A stretch of DNA of 64,000 nucleotides from Psychrosphaera sp. F3M07. Lineage in GTDB: Bacteria > Pseudomonadota > Gammaproteobacteria > Enterobacterales > Alteromonadaceae. A program made the position numbers and the translations under genes. The stretch's first letter is position 1, and each line of letters begins with the position of its first letter. Where the stretch lies: the NCBI RefSeq assembly GCF_018860345.1, contig NZ_JAHKPJ010000016.1:62001-126000 (forward strand), given 5' to 3'. The notes beneath the pieces were generated by a model. The model did not search any database. It saw only the letters and a list, made by a program, of their open reading frames with translations, and was not told the origin of the DNA. Below, piece by piece: positions 7,423-17,865 of this stretch.

Positions 7423-7464
7423 TTAACCAGTCACTCGTTTATTAATGAACGAGTGACTGGTTAA
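7423..7464. other. Long perfect stem-loop between aroC and epmC
   Basis: TTAACCAGTCACTCGTT (7423-7439) and its exact complement (7448-7464) give a 17-bp stem with an 8-nt loop. It lies 15 bp after the aroC stop. No T-run follows on the minus strand, so it is not a clean intrinsic terminator. It could attenuate read-through, protect the aroC mRNA 3' end or be a processing site. Confidence 0.8.
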
Positions 7465-7478
7465 GTCTATGTGTTCTC

Positions 7479-8576
7479 TTATTTGCTAGCAGGTATGATC
7501 GGCGTATCAACAACCACATCCGCATTTTGGGCACGGTTACGTAAGAAGTGGTCCATTAATGTTATAGCCAACATAGCTTCAGCAATAGGGACAGCTCTGA
7601 TACCAACACAAGGATCGTGACGACCTTTTGTGACTAACGTTTGGCTTTGACCATTAACATCAATGGTCTCGCCTTCAACACTGATGCTAGAGGTTGGTTT
7701 TAATGCAATATGAGCCACAATATCTTGTCCACTCGAAATACCACCTAAAATGCCACCAGCGTGATTAGATTTAAACCCTTCAGGTGTTAGTTCATCTCTA
7801 TGTTCTGAGCCTTTTTGCGCCACAACATCAAACCCGTCACCAATTTCAACGCCTTTTACTGCATTAATCGCCATTAACGCTTTGGCAATATCAGCATCCA
7901 ACCTATCAAATACAGGCTCACCTAATCCAACAGGAACATTTTTAGCGATCACTGTAATTTTAGCGCCAACTGAGTCACCTTGTTTTTTAAGGTCACGCAT
8001 GTATTGGTCCCATTTTTCTACCGCATTTGCATCAGGACAGAAAAATGCATTCGTTTCTATCAGTGAGGTATCAACCGTTTCAATAGCAATAGGGCCTAAC
8101 TGACTCATATAGCCAAACACTTCTAAGCCCAGTTTATGCTTTAACCAAGCTTTAGCGACGGCACCTGCTGCAACACGCATAGCCGTTTCACGCGCTGATG
8201 AACGACCACCACCACGATAATCTCGGTTACCGTACTTATGATGATAAGTATAATCAGCGTGACCCGGACGGAATTTGTCTTTGATATCCGAATAATCTTT
8301 TGACCGTTGGTCGGTATTTTCAATCAATAAACCAATTGACGTTCCCGTCGTTTTACCTTCAAACACACCACTTAAAATTTTAACTTCATCCGCTTCTCGA
8401 CGTTGAGTTGTAAAACGTGATGTGCCAGGCTTTCTGCGATCTAAATCGACTTGAATAATTGCTTCGTCAATTTCTAATCCAGGAGGACAACCATCAATAA
8501 TGCAGCCTAGGCCTAACCCATGACTTTCACCAAATGTGGTAACTTTAAATACTTCTCCAATGGTATTGCCAGCCAT
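7479..8576 (-). CDS. aroC: Chorismate synthase
   Basis: 365 residues, full length. Signature motifs are present: [15 protein letters not shown] at the N-terminus, [27 protein letters not shown] and [13 protein letters not shown]. It converts EPSP to chorismate using reduced FMN, the last shared step of aromatic synthesis. pheA, which uses chorismate, is also in this window. Downstream of prmB on the same strand, as in E. coli. Confidence 0.97.
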   Translation of the reverse strand: MAGNTIGEVFKVTTFGESHGLGLGCIIDGCPPGLEIDEAIIQVDLDRRKPGTSRFTTQRREADEVKILSGVFEGKTTGTSIGLLIENTDQRSKDYSDIKDKFRPGHADYTYHHKYGNRDYRGGGRSSARETAMRVAAGAVAKAWLKHKLGLEVFGYMSQLGPIAIETVDTSLIETNAFFCPDANAVEKWDQYMRDLKKQGDSVGAKITVIAKNVPVGLGEPVFDRLDADIAKALMAINAVKGVEIGDGFDVVAQKGSEHRDELTPEGFKSNHAGGILGGISSGQDIVAHIALKPTSSISVEGETIDVNGQSQTLVTKGRHDPCVGIRAVPIAEAMLAITLMDHFLRNRAQNADVVVDTPIIPASK

Positions 8577-8643
8577 TTTTTACCCTTTTAATTCTGTTTT
8601 CTAATTCAATATAGGTTGCTACTCAGAGCGCTTTTTTGAGCGC

Positions 8644-9576
8644 TTATTTTGTAAATAATGATTTGTATTCGACTAATTGCGCTTTGGTCAATGAAAATAC
8701 ACCTAAGCCACCATGTTCAAACTCAATCCAATTAAACGGCACTTGCGGATATTCAGCTTGTAAGTGGATCATCGAATTACCCACCTCCACAATTAATACA
8801 CCATCATCCGTTAAATGATCCGCCGCTTGCGCTAAAATAACTCGTGTAATGTCTAAACCATCATTACCACTTGCTAATCCAATAGCCGGTTCGTGATGGA
8901 ATTCTTCTGGCATATCGTCAATATCTTCGGCATCAACATATGGCGGGTTCGACACAATTAAGTCATATTGCAAACCACTCACACCAGAAAATACATCTGA
9001 CATGATAGGCACGACTTGATCAGCAACATCCAATCTGTGAATATTTTCATCTGCTATTGATAATGCCTCTGGGCTAATATCTAAGGCATCCACTTCTGCG
9101 TCGGGAAACGCATAAGCACAAGCGATTGCGATACAAGCTGAACCAGTACATAAGTCCATAATTCGAGTTGGTTCTTGTTTGATTAACCCTTCAAATTTAT
9201 TTCTTATCAACTCACCTATTGGTGAACGTGGCACTAATACACTTTCATTTACGTAAAATGGTAAATCAACAAAATAAGCAACATTGGTTAAATACGCTGC
9301 TGGTTTTTTCGTTGTGATACGTAGAGCGATTAACTCGACGATTGTTTCTCTTTCTGACAATGTCAGGTTCGATGACAATACGTCTGCATTTAATTGTGGC
9401 GGCATATTTAACGCAAAACTAATTAATGATAAACATTCATCCCAAGGATTATCAGTACCATGACCATAATATATATCTGATCCGTTGAAGCGACTTACGC
9501 CCCAACGTAAAAAGTCATTTACTGTTTTTAATTCATCAATCGCTTGTTGAGACAAGATGTCTAAATCTAATTCCAT
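8644..9576 (-). CDS. prmB: PrmB, ribosomal protein uL3 glutamine methyltransferase
   Basis: 310 residues. An N-terminal helical region is followed by a class I SAM methyltransferase domain with MDLCTGSACIAIA and the glutamine-methylating motif SNPPYVD. The neighbour aroC identifies it as PrmB rather than PrmC, because prmB-aroC is the E. coli order. It methylates a glutamine of ribosomal protein L3 and helps ribosome assembly. It is probably the first gene of the prmB-aroC unit. Confidence 0.95.
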   Translation of the reverse strand: MELDLDILSQQAIDELKTVNDFLRWGVSRFNGSDIYYGHGTDNPWDECLSLISFALNMPPQLNADVLSSNLTLSERETIVELIALRITTKKPAAYLTNVAYFVDLPFYVNESVLVPRSPIGELIRNKFEGLIKQEPTRIMDLCTGSACIAIACAYAFPDAEVDALDISPEALSIADENIHRLDVADQVVPIMSDVFSGVSGLQYDLIVSNPPYVDAEDIDDMPEEFHHEPAIGLASGNDGLDITRVILAQAADHLTDDGVLIVEVGNSMIHLQAEYPQVPFNWIEFEHGGLGVFSLTKAQLVEYKSLFTK

Positions 9577-9699
9577 TGAGTTACCTAACTGGGTTTATAA
9601 AGAAACAAATGCATTTTTTATTGGCTGATGTCCTACCTTAACTTACAATAACGAACCTATGATTTTCATATCGCTAATAAACGTTGTTAAGGTGTTTAC

Positions 9700-10290
9700 A
9701 TGTCAAAATTTGAAGATGAACATCTACATCCATTTGATGAAGATTGTTTTGCAAATGTCATGCAAGGAATTAAGCCGCTTAAGCAAGACAAAATACACTT
9801 TGGAAAGGACAACAGCAAGCAAAACAAAGCCCTGCAAGTAAACAAATATGCAGATGATAGAACCAGCGATAATAAGCCAAACCTGAAAAATCCTCCTGCA
9901 TTTCACTTTTCTGACGAATATGAGCCGTTAATCAGCAACAATCAAACTCTAAGTTATGTAGAAGATGGCTTTCCAGCTTATTACACTAAACTGTTAAGGC
10001 GTGGGGATGTTAGACCTGAAGTGATTTTGGATTTACATGGTTATAACAAAGAACAAACCAAATTTGATTTAGCTGCCATGATCAACGATTGCAAAGCAAA
10101 ACATATTCCCTGTGCTTGTGTTGTTCATGGTGTAGGCGGTGGTGTGTTAAAAACCAAGTTACCGCATTATTTAATTCAACACCCAGATGTAATTGCTTTA
10201 CATCAAGCGCCACTAGAATGGGGAGGCCAAGGCGCAATCGTTTTTATTATTGACCTTGGAGAAGAGTTGGAACATTTGTTAAATAGATAA
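9700..10290 (+). CDS. smrB: SmrB, Smr-domain endonuclease (ribosome rescue)
   Basis: 196 residues. The charged N-terminal part is variable and the C-terminal Smr domain has LDLHGYNKEQT and HGVGGGVLK. SmrB is known to cleave mRNA at collided ribosomes. AAGGTG precedes the ATG. It is divergent from prmB and convergent with sixA, the same neighbours as in E. coli. A weak hairpin at about 10293-10311 lies between smrB and sixA. Confidence 0.93.
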   Translation: MSKFEDEHLHPFDEDCFANVMQGIKPLKQDKIHFGKDNSKQNKALQVNKYADDRTSDNKPNLKNPPAFHFSDEYEPLISNNQTLSYVEDGFPAYYTKLLRRGDVRPEVILDLHGYNKEQTKFDLAAMINDCKAKHIPCACVVHGVGGGVLKTKLPHYLIQHPDVIALHQAPLEWGGQGAIVFIIDLGEELEHLLNR

Positions 10291-10343
10291 GCGCTTTCTT
10301 TTTTAGAAAGCAGTTTATAAAGTAATAGTTTAAATTTAAGGTG

Positions 10344-10835
10344 CTATAACATCTGTTCTGGCGCTAATAGCGTTTCTAATAATCCATTCCACTTATCTAA
10401 ATCCAATTTGATTTTTGCCACGCCAGCGGTTGCCATGATTGGTGTATACCCGGTTAATTCACCGATAAAATAACTGACCAGCGGCATGTGAGATACACAG
10501 ATAATATTGGTATCTTTTTTAGCATCTTTATAATTATCGTCGATGTTAGCCAAAACGTAATCAGTCACACGTTTAGCATCACCTTCTGGCGTTAGCGCAT
10601 CTATTACTTCTTCGTTTTGAGCTTCAATGCCTCGCGCTAAGATAATATCTTTCGTTTGTTGTGCTCTTATATATGGACTTGCATAAACATAATCGAAACT
10701 AGCCACTTGCGTTTTTAACCACAATGCCGTGCGTTTTGCTTCCCATTTACCATGCTCAGTTAACTGACGTAACTCATCAGCCTTGGTCATAGGTTCAGCT
10801 TCACCATGTCTTACAATATAAAGATAAACAGCCAT
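10344..10835 (-). CDS. sixA: SixA phosphohistidine phosphatase
   Basis: 163 residues from the ATG at 10835. The RHGEAEP motif is ten residues in, followed by SPYIRAQQT and CVSHMPLVS, the catalytic layout of the histidine phosphatase family. SixA removes phosphate from histidine in phosphotransfer proteins such as the nitrogen PTS. The frame extends 18 residues upstream, but family proteins start just before YLYIVRHGE. Confidence 0.93.
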   Translation of the reverse strand: MAVYLYIVRHGEAEPMTKADELRQLTEHGKWEAKRTALWLKTQVASFDYVYASPYIRAQQTKDIILARGIEAQNEEVIDALTPEGDAKRVTDYVLANIDDNYKDAKKDTNIICVSHMPLVSYFIGELTGYTPIMATAGVAKIKLDLDKWNGLLETLLAPEQML

Positions 10836-11112
10836 AAAATTTTCCAACAAATATGGATTAACACCATCTTGTAAAATAAGATACATCAATTAGGCAGCAA
10901 TATAGTCAATTCAAGTTTAATGTGCCACAGTTATATTAGAATATAGCGTATATTTTTAACGCTTAATTCTTAATTTAACTAATGTCTATTTATCTTTTAA
11001 TTTCAGCAACCTTGATTAGAATGAAAGATAAACGGATCCTAGTAATTTTGCTAAAATACGCTACGATATTTTTAAGCAATGATGCAATCAATTAACTCCC
11101 TAAGGCCAAGCA

Positions 11113-13830
11113 TTGAGAACCAGTCCGAACGATAATAAGACCTATCACAACTTTACCACTAACAATGGTATTAAAGTGGTGCTTATTCATTCTGAAGATG
11201 TTCATAAGAGTGCTTGTTCGTTAGTTGTAAATACCGGCAGTTTTGATGATCCTATTGACCGCCCTGGTTTTGCGCATTTTATTGAGCACTTATTATTTAA
11301 CGGCAACCAAAAACATCCAGAGCCTGCTAAGTTAAACGAGTTTGTCGCCAAACATGGTGGTCATTGCAATGCATGGACAGCAACAGAGCACAGCAGTTTT
11401 CATTTTGATGTTCAACATGAAGTGTTTGACCAAGCCCTAGATTATTTTGCCAATATGTTTATCGAGCCGCTATTTACCGATGACGCTATAGAGAAAGAGC
11501 AAAATGCAATACACGCGGAATATAAACTCAAGTTAAAAGATGACAGTCGACGTATTCAACAGGTCCATAAAGAAACTTGTAATCCTGCTCATCCTTTTCA
11601 TAAATTTACTGTGGGTAATAAACATACGTTAGCGAACTTACCGGAACGACCGGTGAAAGATGAGTTAATTCAATTTTGGCAACAGTATTATCAAAGTCAG
11701 TTTATGACTTTATGTGTCGTGAGCCCATTACCTATAGAATTATTAACAAATAAAGTGGATGAGTTATTTTCACAAATACAAACCATTAACCTAGAACATG
11801 CTAAACCCGAACTAACTGAAAATTTATATCGACCACAAGATCTAGCTCAATTCATTGCTATCAAGCCTGTTAAAGAGCTACACAAACTCAACATTACCTT
11901 TCCGTTACCAAGTATTGATAAATACTATAAAAGTAAAATAGTCAGCTTTGTTGCCCATTTAATTGGTGATGAAGGTGAAGGCTCATTATTTGAACACTTA
12001 AAAGAACAAGGTTTAATCAATGCATTGGCTGCTGGTAATGGTATATCAGGCAGTAATTTCAAAGACTTTAACATATCTCTGGAGTTAACACATGCAGGGG
12101 AGGATGATTTAGAAACCGTTTTAAACGAAGTATTTGCTTACTTACATTGGATTGAAAAACAATCGGTTCCTAGTTACTTATACAACGAACAAAAAAAACT
12201 TACTGAAATCAGTTTTGAGTACCAAGAAGACATTAAACCATTAACGTTAGCCAATAATATTGCATTAAACATGCATCATTACGATGTAGATAATTATGTT
12301 TACGGTGATTATTGTATGGATGGTTATACAAGCAAGCAATGGCAGGAATTATTTAGCTATTTTGACGCGAATAACATGAGGTTAACCCTTGTCAGCCAAA
12401 ATATTCACACCAACCAAAAAGCGCATTGGTATCACACGCCTTATTATGTTGAAGCCCTGTCCGTTGACCAAATAACGCAACTCAACGAACAACAAGCCGC
12501 TTCGGGTCGTTACCATTTTCCAGTTAGAAATCCTTACTTAACCAAACCAATAAAGTTAGAATCCCCTGATTTTAACAGTATGATCCCCGTCAGTATTGAT
12601 CACGACTTAGGTTGGCAAACTTGGTTTAAACAAGATGTAAGCTTTAGAGTTCCGAAAGGTAATATTTACCTAGGTTTAGACCTCCCTATTGGGGTGAAAT
12701 CCAAGCGTAATCAAGCCATGATGCGTTTTTTTTGTGACCTATTTATGGACTCAGTATCAGAGCAACATTACCAAGCTGAAATGGCAGGTTTACATTACAA
12801 TTTATATGCGCATAACGCAGGTGTGACTTTATATACGTCGGGACTAAGCAATAACCAAGACAGCTTAATGTTGACCTTATTGGAATCAATGATCACAATT
12901 AAATTCACCAATATGCGTTTTAAAGAAGTTAAACGTCAATTGATTAAACATTGGCGCAACGCAGAAAGTAATAAGCCTATCAGTCAATTATTTGCCTTAT
13001 TAAACTCCAAATTAATGCCCACTACGGCTACGTCCAACGAACTAGCCATTGAATTAAATGACGTTAACTTTGAAGAATTTGAACTGTTTGCCAGTCAATT
13101 GTTCTCACAGATTTATGCAGAGATATTATTATACGGGAATTGGACAACTTCACAGGCAATTGGCATAAACCAGTCATTAAAACTGAAATTAACATCTTGC
13201 CATAAAGTCGATGAGTTACCACGTGCAATCACTTCGCTAGCACCTGCTGAGTTATTGTATTTTGATAAAGAAATTGAACATAATGACAATGCTGCTTTAC
13301 TCTACATTCAAGGTTTAACCGATGTTGTAAATACAAAATTTGACTATATGGAAAAAGCCGTATTTATTTTGGTCAGTCAGATCCTTTCACCATTTTCATT
13401 TAACTATCTAAGAGCAGAAAAACAATTAGGCTATCTTGCAGGGAGTGGTTATATGCCACTTTGCAATACTCCAGGCTTGGCTATTTATATTCAATCACAT
13501 GATTACACTAGCCCTCCATTAAATTCTAATATTCTTAACTGTTTAACTTATTTTATCGAAGAAGTTGAGATGATGGATAACCAAGAGTTTGAACAGCATA
13601 AACAAGCTGTGATCCACCAATATAACGAGTTACCAAGTAACTTAAACCAAAAGTCGCAACAATTATGGATTAGTATTGGCAACCAAGATTATGGATTTAT
13701 CCAAAAAGAAATGATTGCTAATGAGATATCTTCTATCACAAAACCACAATTAATAAATTGGTGTAGGAGTAAACTTAACCAAGATAACTTACAAGGTATC
13801 CAACTTGGGTCTAAAAAAGCAGCGGTTTAA
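11113..13830 (+). CDS. M16 (insulinase/pitrilysin) family zinc metallopeptidase
   Basis: 905 residues. The inverted zinc motif HFIEH gives ligands His55 and His59 with catalytic Glu58. The third ligand is Glu136, at the same 77-residue spacing as in pitrilysin. The protein has the size of the full four-domain M16A enzymes. No signal peptide is seen, so it is predicted to be cytoplasmic, unlike periplasmic PtrA. The TTG start follows AAGG. The 277 bp upstream show no other gene. It is probably a monocistronic peptidase that degrades oligopeptides. Confidence 0.9.
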   Translation: MRTSPNDNKTYHNFTTNNGIKVVLIHSEDVHKSACSLVVNTGSFDDPIDRPGFAHFIEHLLFNGNQKHPEPAKLNEFVAKHGGHCNAWTATEHSSFHFDVQHEVFDQALDYFANMFIEPLFTDDAIEKEQNAIHAEYKLKLKDDSRRIQQVHKETCNPAHPFHKFTVGNKHTLANLPERPVKDELIQFWQQYYQSQFMTLCVVSPLPIELLTNKVDELFSQIQTINLEHAKPELTENLYRPQDLAQFIAIKPVKELHKLNITFPLPSIDKYYKSKIVSFVAHLIGDEGEGSLFEHLKEQGLINALAAGNGISGSNFKDFNISLELTHAGEDDLETVLNEVFAYLHWIEKQSVPSYLYNEQKKLTEISFEYQEDIKPLTLANNIALNMHHYDVDNYVYGDYCMDGYTSKQWQELFSYFDANNMRLTLVSQNIHTNQKAHWYHTPYYVEALSVDQITQLNEQQAASGRYHFPVRNPYLTKPIKLESPDFNSMIPVSIDHDLGWQTWFKQDVSFRVPKGNIYLGLDLPIGVKSKRNQAMMRFFCDLFMDSVSEQHYQAEMAGLHYNLYAHNAGVTLYTSGLSNNQDSLMLTLLESMITIKFTNMRFKEVKRQLIKHWRNAESNKPISQLFALLNSKLMPTTATSNELAIELNDVNFEEFELFASQLFSQIYAEILLYGNWTTSQAIGINQSLKLKLTSCHKVDELPRAITSLAPAELLYFDKEIEHNDNAALLYIQGLTDVVNTKFDYMEKAVFILVSQILSPFSFNYLRAEKQLGYLAGSGYMPLCNTPGLAIYIQSHDYTSPPLNSNILNCLTYFIEEVEMMDNQEFEQHKQAVIHQYNELPSNLNQKSQQLWISIGNQDYGFIQKEMIANEISSITKPQLINWCRSKLNQDNLQGIQLGSKKAAV

Positions 13831-13974
13831 TTTACCTACCTTTTCCAGACAAGCCCTTCCCACTCCTTTTATAATTTACTATGACACTAAAGTTCCTCAC
13901 CTGATTCCTTTATTGTTTTGACATTTCACGCTTAATTAAGTTAGATTCGCTTGGCGTATTCATTTTCAGTTGTA

Positions 13975-16209
13975 ATGATATTGATATTTCCACTTAATAA
14001 AAATAATAAATGGGTGGCTGTATTATTGAGCTTTAGTTTTACTTGCCAAGCTCAAGAACAGGCTAATTCTATATTCCTATCGAATAAAATCGACATTTCC
14101 TTCATGTTAATGTTGTGTTTGTTTGCAATAGTCATTGCCGCCTTTTTATTATACAACTTAATCCGCTTTAGACGTTATCAGTCAGATATTACCGCCAGTG
14201 ATGAACGATTAAAGTTGTCATTGTGGGCCAGTGGTGATGAGATGTGGGACTGGAATATTGCAGACGGTACACTGTATAGAACTAATGCGAATGGCGTGTA
14301 TACCTTACCAAGTATTGATTTAGATACATTTCCTCCCAATAAAGCAGTCATTCACCCAGCCGATCTTGTTCGGGTTGCAAAAAAGCTCAAATTGCATTTA
14401 GACGGAGACTCCGAATCCTTTGAATGTGCTTATCGATTAAAGTCCAACGATAACTCTTGGAATTGGGTTTTAGATAAAGGCAAAGTGGTCAGTTTTGATG
14501 AAGATGGAAGTCCAATTCGAATGACAGGTACCTTCAAAGACATTCATCAATTAAAGAAAATAGAAAACAATCTTAAAATATTTGCCCAAAGTATAGAAAG
14601 TATTGCTGAAGGCGTGATCATATTTGACGCCCAATTGTCCGTTGTCCACGTAAATCCGGGATATGAAATAATAACAGGACACAAAGCCACGGAAATAGTT
14701 GGGACTAAATTAAAATTCAACCAAATTAGTATGTCATTGGCCCAAGAAATAAAATCTGAAGTCGATAGGATTGGTCATTGGCAAGGCGATGTTTCCGGTC
14801 AAAATGTCTCTGGTGGTTTTTATATGGCTTATATTACGGCCAACTGCATCAAAGATGAACAAGGTAAGATCACCAATTATGTGGCCATCGTTTCTGATAC
14901 CACCAAGCGCAAGCGAACTGAAGCAAAATTAGTCAAAATGGCCAAAACCGATACGTTAACGGGCTTACCAAATCGCGATGTTTTCTTTTCTAATCTACAA
15001 AAACAAGTCTCAAAAAAATCCCCTACCGCTGTACTTGTTTTCGACTTAGATGACTTCAAAAAGATTAATGACTCCGTTGGCCATCAACTGGGCGATGAGT
15101 TATTAAAACAAATAGGCGACCGAATAAAACCCCTAGCAGAAGATAATGACACTTTATACCGACTAGGCGGTGATGAATTTGCTTTTGTTATGGAAAATAC
15201 CAATGACATCCATAAAGTCACATTAGCGGCTAAACAGATCTTAACCTTATTATCCACTCCGTATCGTATTAACCAACATGAGTTTGTTATTGCAGGCAGC
15301 ATAGGAATTGTCTTATACCCCGATGACGGCTTAAAACCTGAAACATTATTGCGTAATGCGGATACGGCCATGTATTACGCCAAAGCCGATGGTAATAAAT
15401 ATTTATTCTTTAATAATGAAATGAATAAACAAGCGGTTAAACGCTTACAAATAGAAAACTTAATACGCCATGGTTTAAAAGAAGATTATTTTGAAGTGTA
15501 TTACCAACCTAAATCCAATTTAAAAACTGACAAGTTGGTAGGCATGGAAGCTTTGGTTCGTTTTATCACGCCGAAAAAAGGATTAATTAGCCCTAGCGTA
15601 TTTATTCCTATTGCAGAAGAAACGGGACAGATCATTGATATCGGTGACTTAGTTTTACGTAAAGCCTGTATTGATATGAAACGCTGGATTGATAACGACA
15701 TAATAACAGGACGTGTTGCCGTGAATTTATCAGCACGTCAGTTTACTCTACCGGATCTAATCGAACGTATTGATACAATACTAGCTGAAACAGGATTAAA
15801 TCCGACTAATCTAGAATTAGAGATTACTGAAGGCACGGTTATGGATAATCCTAAACATGCCATTACGATCATGCATCAATTACGAGAGCGTGGCATTCAT
15901 TTAGCTTTAGATGACTTTGGTACTGGCTATTCTTCATTGTCTTATTTACGTAAATTTCCACTTAATACGTTAAAAATAGACAAAGCATTTGTGGATGATT
16001 GCAGTACAAATATTGGTAAAGCGATGATAGATACTATAGTGACCATAGCGCGGAATTTAAGTTTATCCACCGTCGCTGAAGGGGTTGAAACCGAAGAGCA
16101 AAAAGCGCTCATGTCATCGATGAAATGTGATGTAATTCAAGGCTACTTATATTCCAAACCGTTATCAGCTAAAGAGTTTTCACGTTTTGCTAATAAACAA
16201 AAAGCCTAA
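13975..16209 (+). CDS. Membrane GGDEF-EAL protein with PAS domains
   Basis: About 744 residues. A signal-like hydrophobic stretch ends in CQAQ and is followed by a membrane segment near residues 40-60. Two PAS/PAC-like regions (about 75-200 and 205-320) precede a GGDEF domain with intact RLGGDEFAF near residue 397, then an EAL domain with GMEALVRF near residue 523 and DDFGTGYSSLSYL. Both motifs are intact, so it could make and break c-di-GMP. The frame opens with a TTG at 13951; the ATG at 13975 is chosen but neither has a clear ribosome binding site. Confidence 0.88.
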   Translation: MILIFPLNKNNKWVAVLLSFSFTCQAQEQANSIFLSNKIDISFMLMLCLFAIVIAAFLLYNLIRFRRYQSDITASDERLKLSLWASGDEMWDWNIADGTLYRTNANGVYTLPSIDLDTFPPNKAVIHPADLVRVAKKLKLHLDGDSESFECAYRLKSNDNSWNWVLDKGKVVSFDEDGSPIRMTGTFKDIHQLKKIENNLKIFAQSIESIAEGVIIFDAQLSVVHVNPGYEIITGHKATEIVGTKLKFNQISMSLAQEIKSEVDRIGHWQGDVSGQNVSGGFYMAYITANCIKDEQGKITNYVAIVSDTTKRKRTEAKLVKMAKTDTLTGLPNRDVFFSNLQKQVSKKSPTAVLVFDLDDFKKINDSVGHQLGDELLKQIGDRIKPLAEDNDTLYRLGGDEFAFVMENTNDIHKVTLAAKQILTLLSTPYRINQHEFVIAGSIGIVLYPDDGLKPETLLRNADTAMYYAKADGNKYLFFNNEMNKQAVKRLQIENLIRHGLKEDYFEVYYQPKSNLKTDKLVGMEALVRFITPKKGLISPSVFIPIAEETGQIIDIGDLVLRKACIDMKRWIDNDIITGRVAVNLSARQFTLPDLIERIDTILAETGLNPTNLELEITEGTVMDNPKHAITIMHQLRERGIHLALDDFGTGYSSLSYLRKFPLNTLKIDKAFVDDCSTNIGKAMIDTIVTIARNLSLSTVAEGVETEEQKALMSSMKCDVIQGYLYSKPLSAKEFSRFANKQKA

Positions 16210-16233
16210 GTTTATCCCAACAATACTGAATAA

Positions 16234-16260
16234 CCGGTTAGCCTTATAAATTCTAACCGG
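16234..16260. terminator. Hairpin between convergent genes
   Basis: CCGGTTAG (16234-16241) and CTAACCGG (16253-16260) form an 8-bp stem with an 11-nt loop, between the GGDEF-EAL gene and the small minus-strand gene. It has no T-run, so its terminator role is tentative. Confidence 0.4.
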
Positions 16261-16277
16261 CATTGATATCAGCTCTA

Positions 16278-16493
16278 CTAAGCTCGAAACCGAACCGATC
16301 CTCTTTCCGTGTATTTTAATAACGCCATTTTACGTTTTGCATTAAACATCGGCCAAATAATTGGTCCAAAACACATACCAGCTATAAACCAACTTTTTTC
16401 AGACATACCGTGTTTCATAGCTTCTATCGCTACGTAGACTGAAAAACAAAGGACAATTAACATTATCAATAAGATCAACATCGAAACCACCAT
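16278..16493 (-). CDS. Small membrane protein of unknown function
   Basis: 71 residues. One strong membrane segment spans about residues 4-24. A second, weaker one (SWFIAGMCFGPIIWPMF) is followed by a basic tail with KRKMALLKYTERG. I do not recognise a family. A second start Met is at residue 5. It stands alone between a GGDEF-EAL gene and another unknown gene. Confidence 0.55.
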   Translation of the reverse strand: MVVSMLILLIMLIVLCFSVYVAIEAMKHGMSEKSWFIAGMCFGPIIWPMFNAKRKMALLKYTERGSVRFRA

Positions 16494-16594
16494 TTAGTTT
16501 ATTTAGGCGGTATTTTAAGGTCTATACACAATAATAAAATCGGGAATAACCCTAAATCGGTTAGTTTTTTAGGTTAAATATTAAATTTTAAGCA

Positions 16595-16618
16595 TAAAAA
16601 AAGCCGACGTATCGACTT
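16595..16618 (-). terminator. Rho-independent terminator after the 109-residue unknown gene
   Basis: Read leftward: AAGTCGA, loop TACG, TCGGCTT (7 bp with one G-T pair), followed by six or more T residues. It sits 28 bp past the stop of the gene at 16646. Confidence 0.8.
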
Positions 16619-16645
16619 CTAAATAAGTTAGCGTTTAACTAAGCG

Positions 16646-16975
16646 TTAAATATAACTTTGCTGATGTACTCGAATGAATAGAGGTGAATCTGTTTTCGAG
16701 TAATCTACTTTATATTCTTTACCATTTAAACATTGAACAAATAACAATGTTTTTGGCTCTCCAAAGATATCAGGAGATGCAATATGAATTACTTCACAGT
16801 ATGCATCCTTAGCTTCTCTTCTGTTACGAGGAACTGGACCATCATGAACCATTAAACCATTTTGTGTTACTTTAATAACTGGGTGTTCGATTTCACTTAC
16901 AATCAATAAATCCATTTTTCTAATTTTATGAATGATAGTATTACGTCCACTAGTGATATAGGCAGCTTCAGACAT
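16646..16975 (-). CDS. Hypothetical protein, 109 residues
   Basis: A soluble, mixed alpha/beta protein with no membrane segment or signal peptide. I do not recognise a family. Alternating hydrophobic strands (MDLLIVSEIEHPVIKV and TLLFVQCLNGKEYKVDY) suggest a beta-rich fold. It has its own terminator and a divergent neighbour (msrA), so it looks like a real single gene. Confidence 0.7.
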   Translation of the reverse strand: MSEAAYITSGRNTIIHKIRKMDLLIVSEIEHPVIKVTQNGLMVHDGPVPRNRREAKDAYCEVIHIASPDIFGEPKTLLFVQCLNGKEYKVDYSKTDSPLFIRVHQQSYI

Positions 16976-17265
16976 ATTATTTCTCTACAATTTCTACTTT
17001 TTGTTAGATTTCCTGATTCAACTCTAGCCTGATAAGCTGGATTGATCAAGCGTACAATTTAATTTCTCTATAGTTTATAAGGTTTTAGTAAACTTAAATT
17101 GTTCAAAATGGCTTAAATATAAAATATATCGATAAACAGATAACGCACCAAACAATCGCGGCTCTTAATCGGTTACAAACTGGGCAGTCCGTTTTAAAAA
17201 ATTTCATTTATCTTCTTTGTTTTATACATTAGGGTAATGAGTCATACATACTAAGGATACGTTAT

Positions 17266-17805
17266 ATGTCTAACATAAAATTAGCAACACTAGGAGGCGG
17301 TTGTTTCTGGTGTATTGAAGCGGCATTGAATTTAGTTGAAGGTGTAATCTCAGCGACCTCTGGTTACTCAGGTGGACAAACACCAGATCCGACTTATCAA
17401 CAAATCTGTCAAGGGGACTCGGGTCATGCTGAAGTCATTCAAGTAGAGTTTGATCAAGATATTATTAGTTTTGAACAACTGTTGTTATTTTTCTTTCAAT
17501 TGCACGATCCAACACAACTAAATCGTCAAGGGAATGATGTTGGGACACAATATCGATCCGTTATTTATTACCACGATGAAGAGCAAAAACAACTGGCAGA
17601 ATCTCAAATCAAAGAATTAATGAAGTTAAAAATTTGGGACAATCCGATTGTGACCGAAGTATCCCCGGTATCCGTTTTTTATCCAGCCGAGGCATATCAC
17701 CAAAACTATGCGAATGAAAATAAAGAACAAGCCTATTGTGCTATTGTTGTGACCCCTAAATTAGAAAAGTTTAAATATCAATTTAAAGACTACCTAAAGA
17801 CTTGA
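17266..17805 (+). CDS. msrA: Peptide methionine-S-sulfoxide reductase MsrA
   Basis: 179 residues. The catalytic motif GGCFWCIE places the reactive cysteine at residue 13. The substrate-binding segments GYSGG, DPTYQQICQGDSGHAEV, HDPTQLNRQGNDVGTQYRS and the AYHQNY motif are all present. It repairs oxidised methionine in proteins. A good ribosome binding site (AAGGA) precedes the ATG. Confidence 0.96.
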   Translation: MSNIKLATLGGGCFWCIEAALNLVEGVISATSGYSGGQTPDPTYQQICQGDSGHAEVIQVEFDQDIISFEQLLLFFFQLHDPTQLNRQGNDVGTQYRSVIYYHDEEQKQLAESQIKELMKLKIWDNPIVTEVSPVSVFYPAEAYHQNYANENKEQAYCAIVVTPKLEKFKYQFKDYLKT

Positions 17806-17865
17806 TTATTTTGTTAGAATTCAATGTGTACCTCATTTTTAACACCATGGTCCAATATTACTCTT

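Noticed and set aside
10293-10311. Terminator between smrB and sixA
   Set aside because: GCTTTCT and AGAAAGC form only a 7-bp stem with a T-rich loop and no following T-run. Mentioned with smrB but not called.
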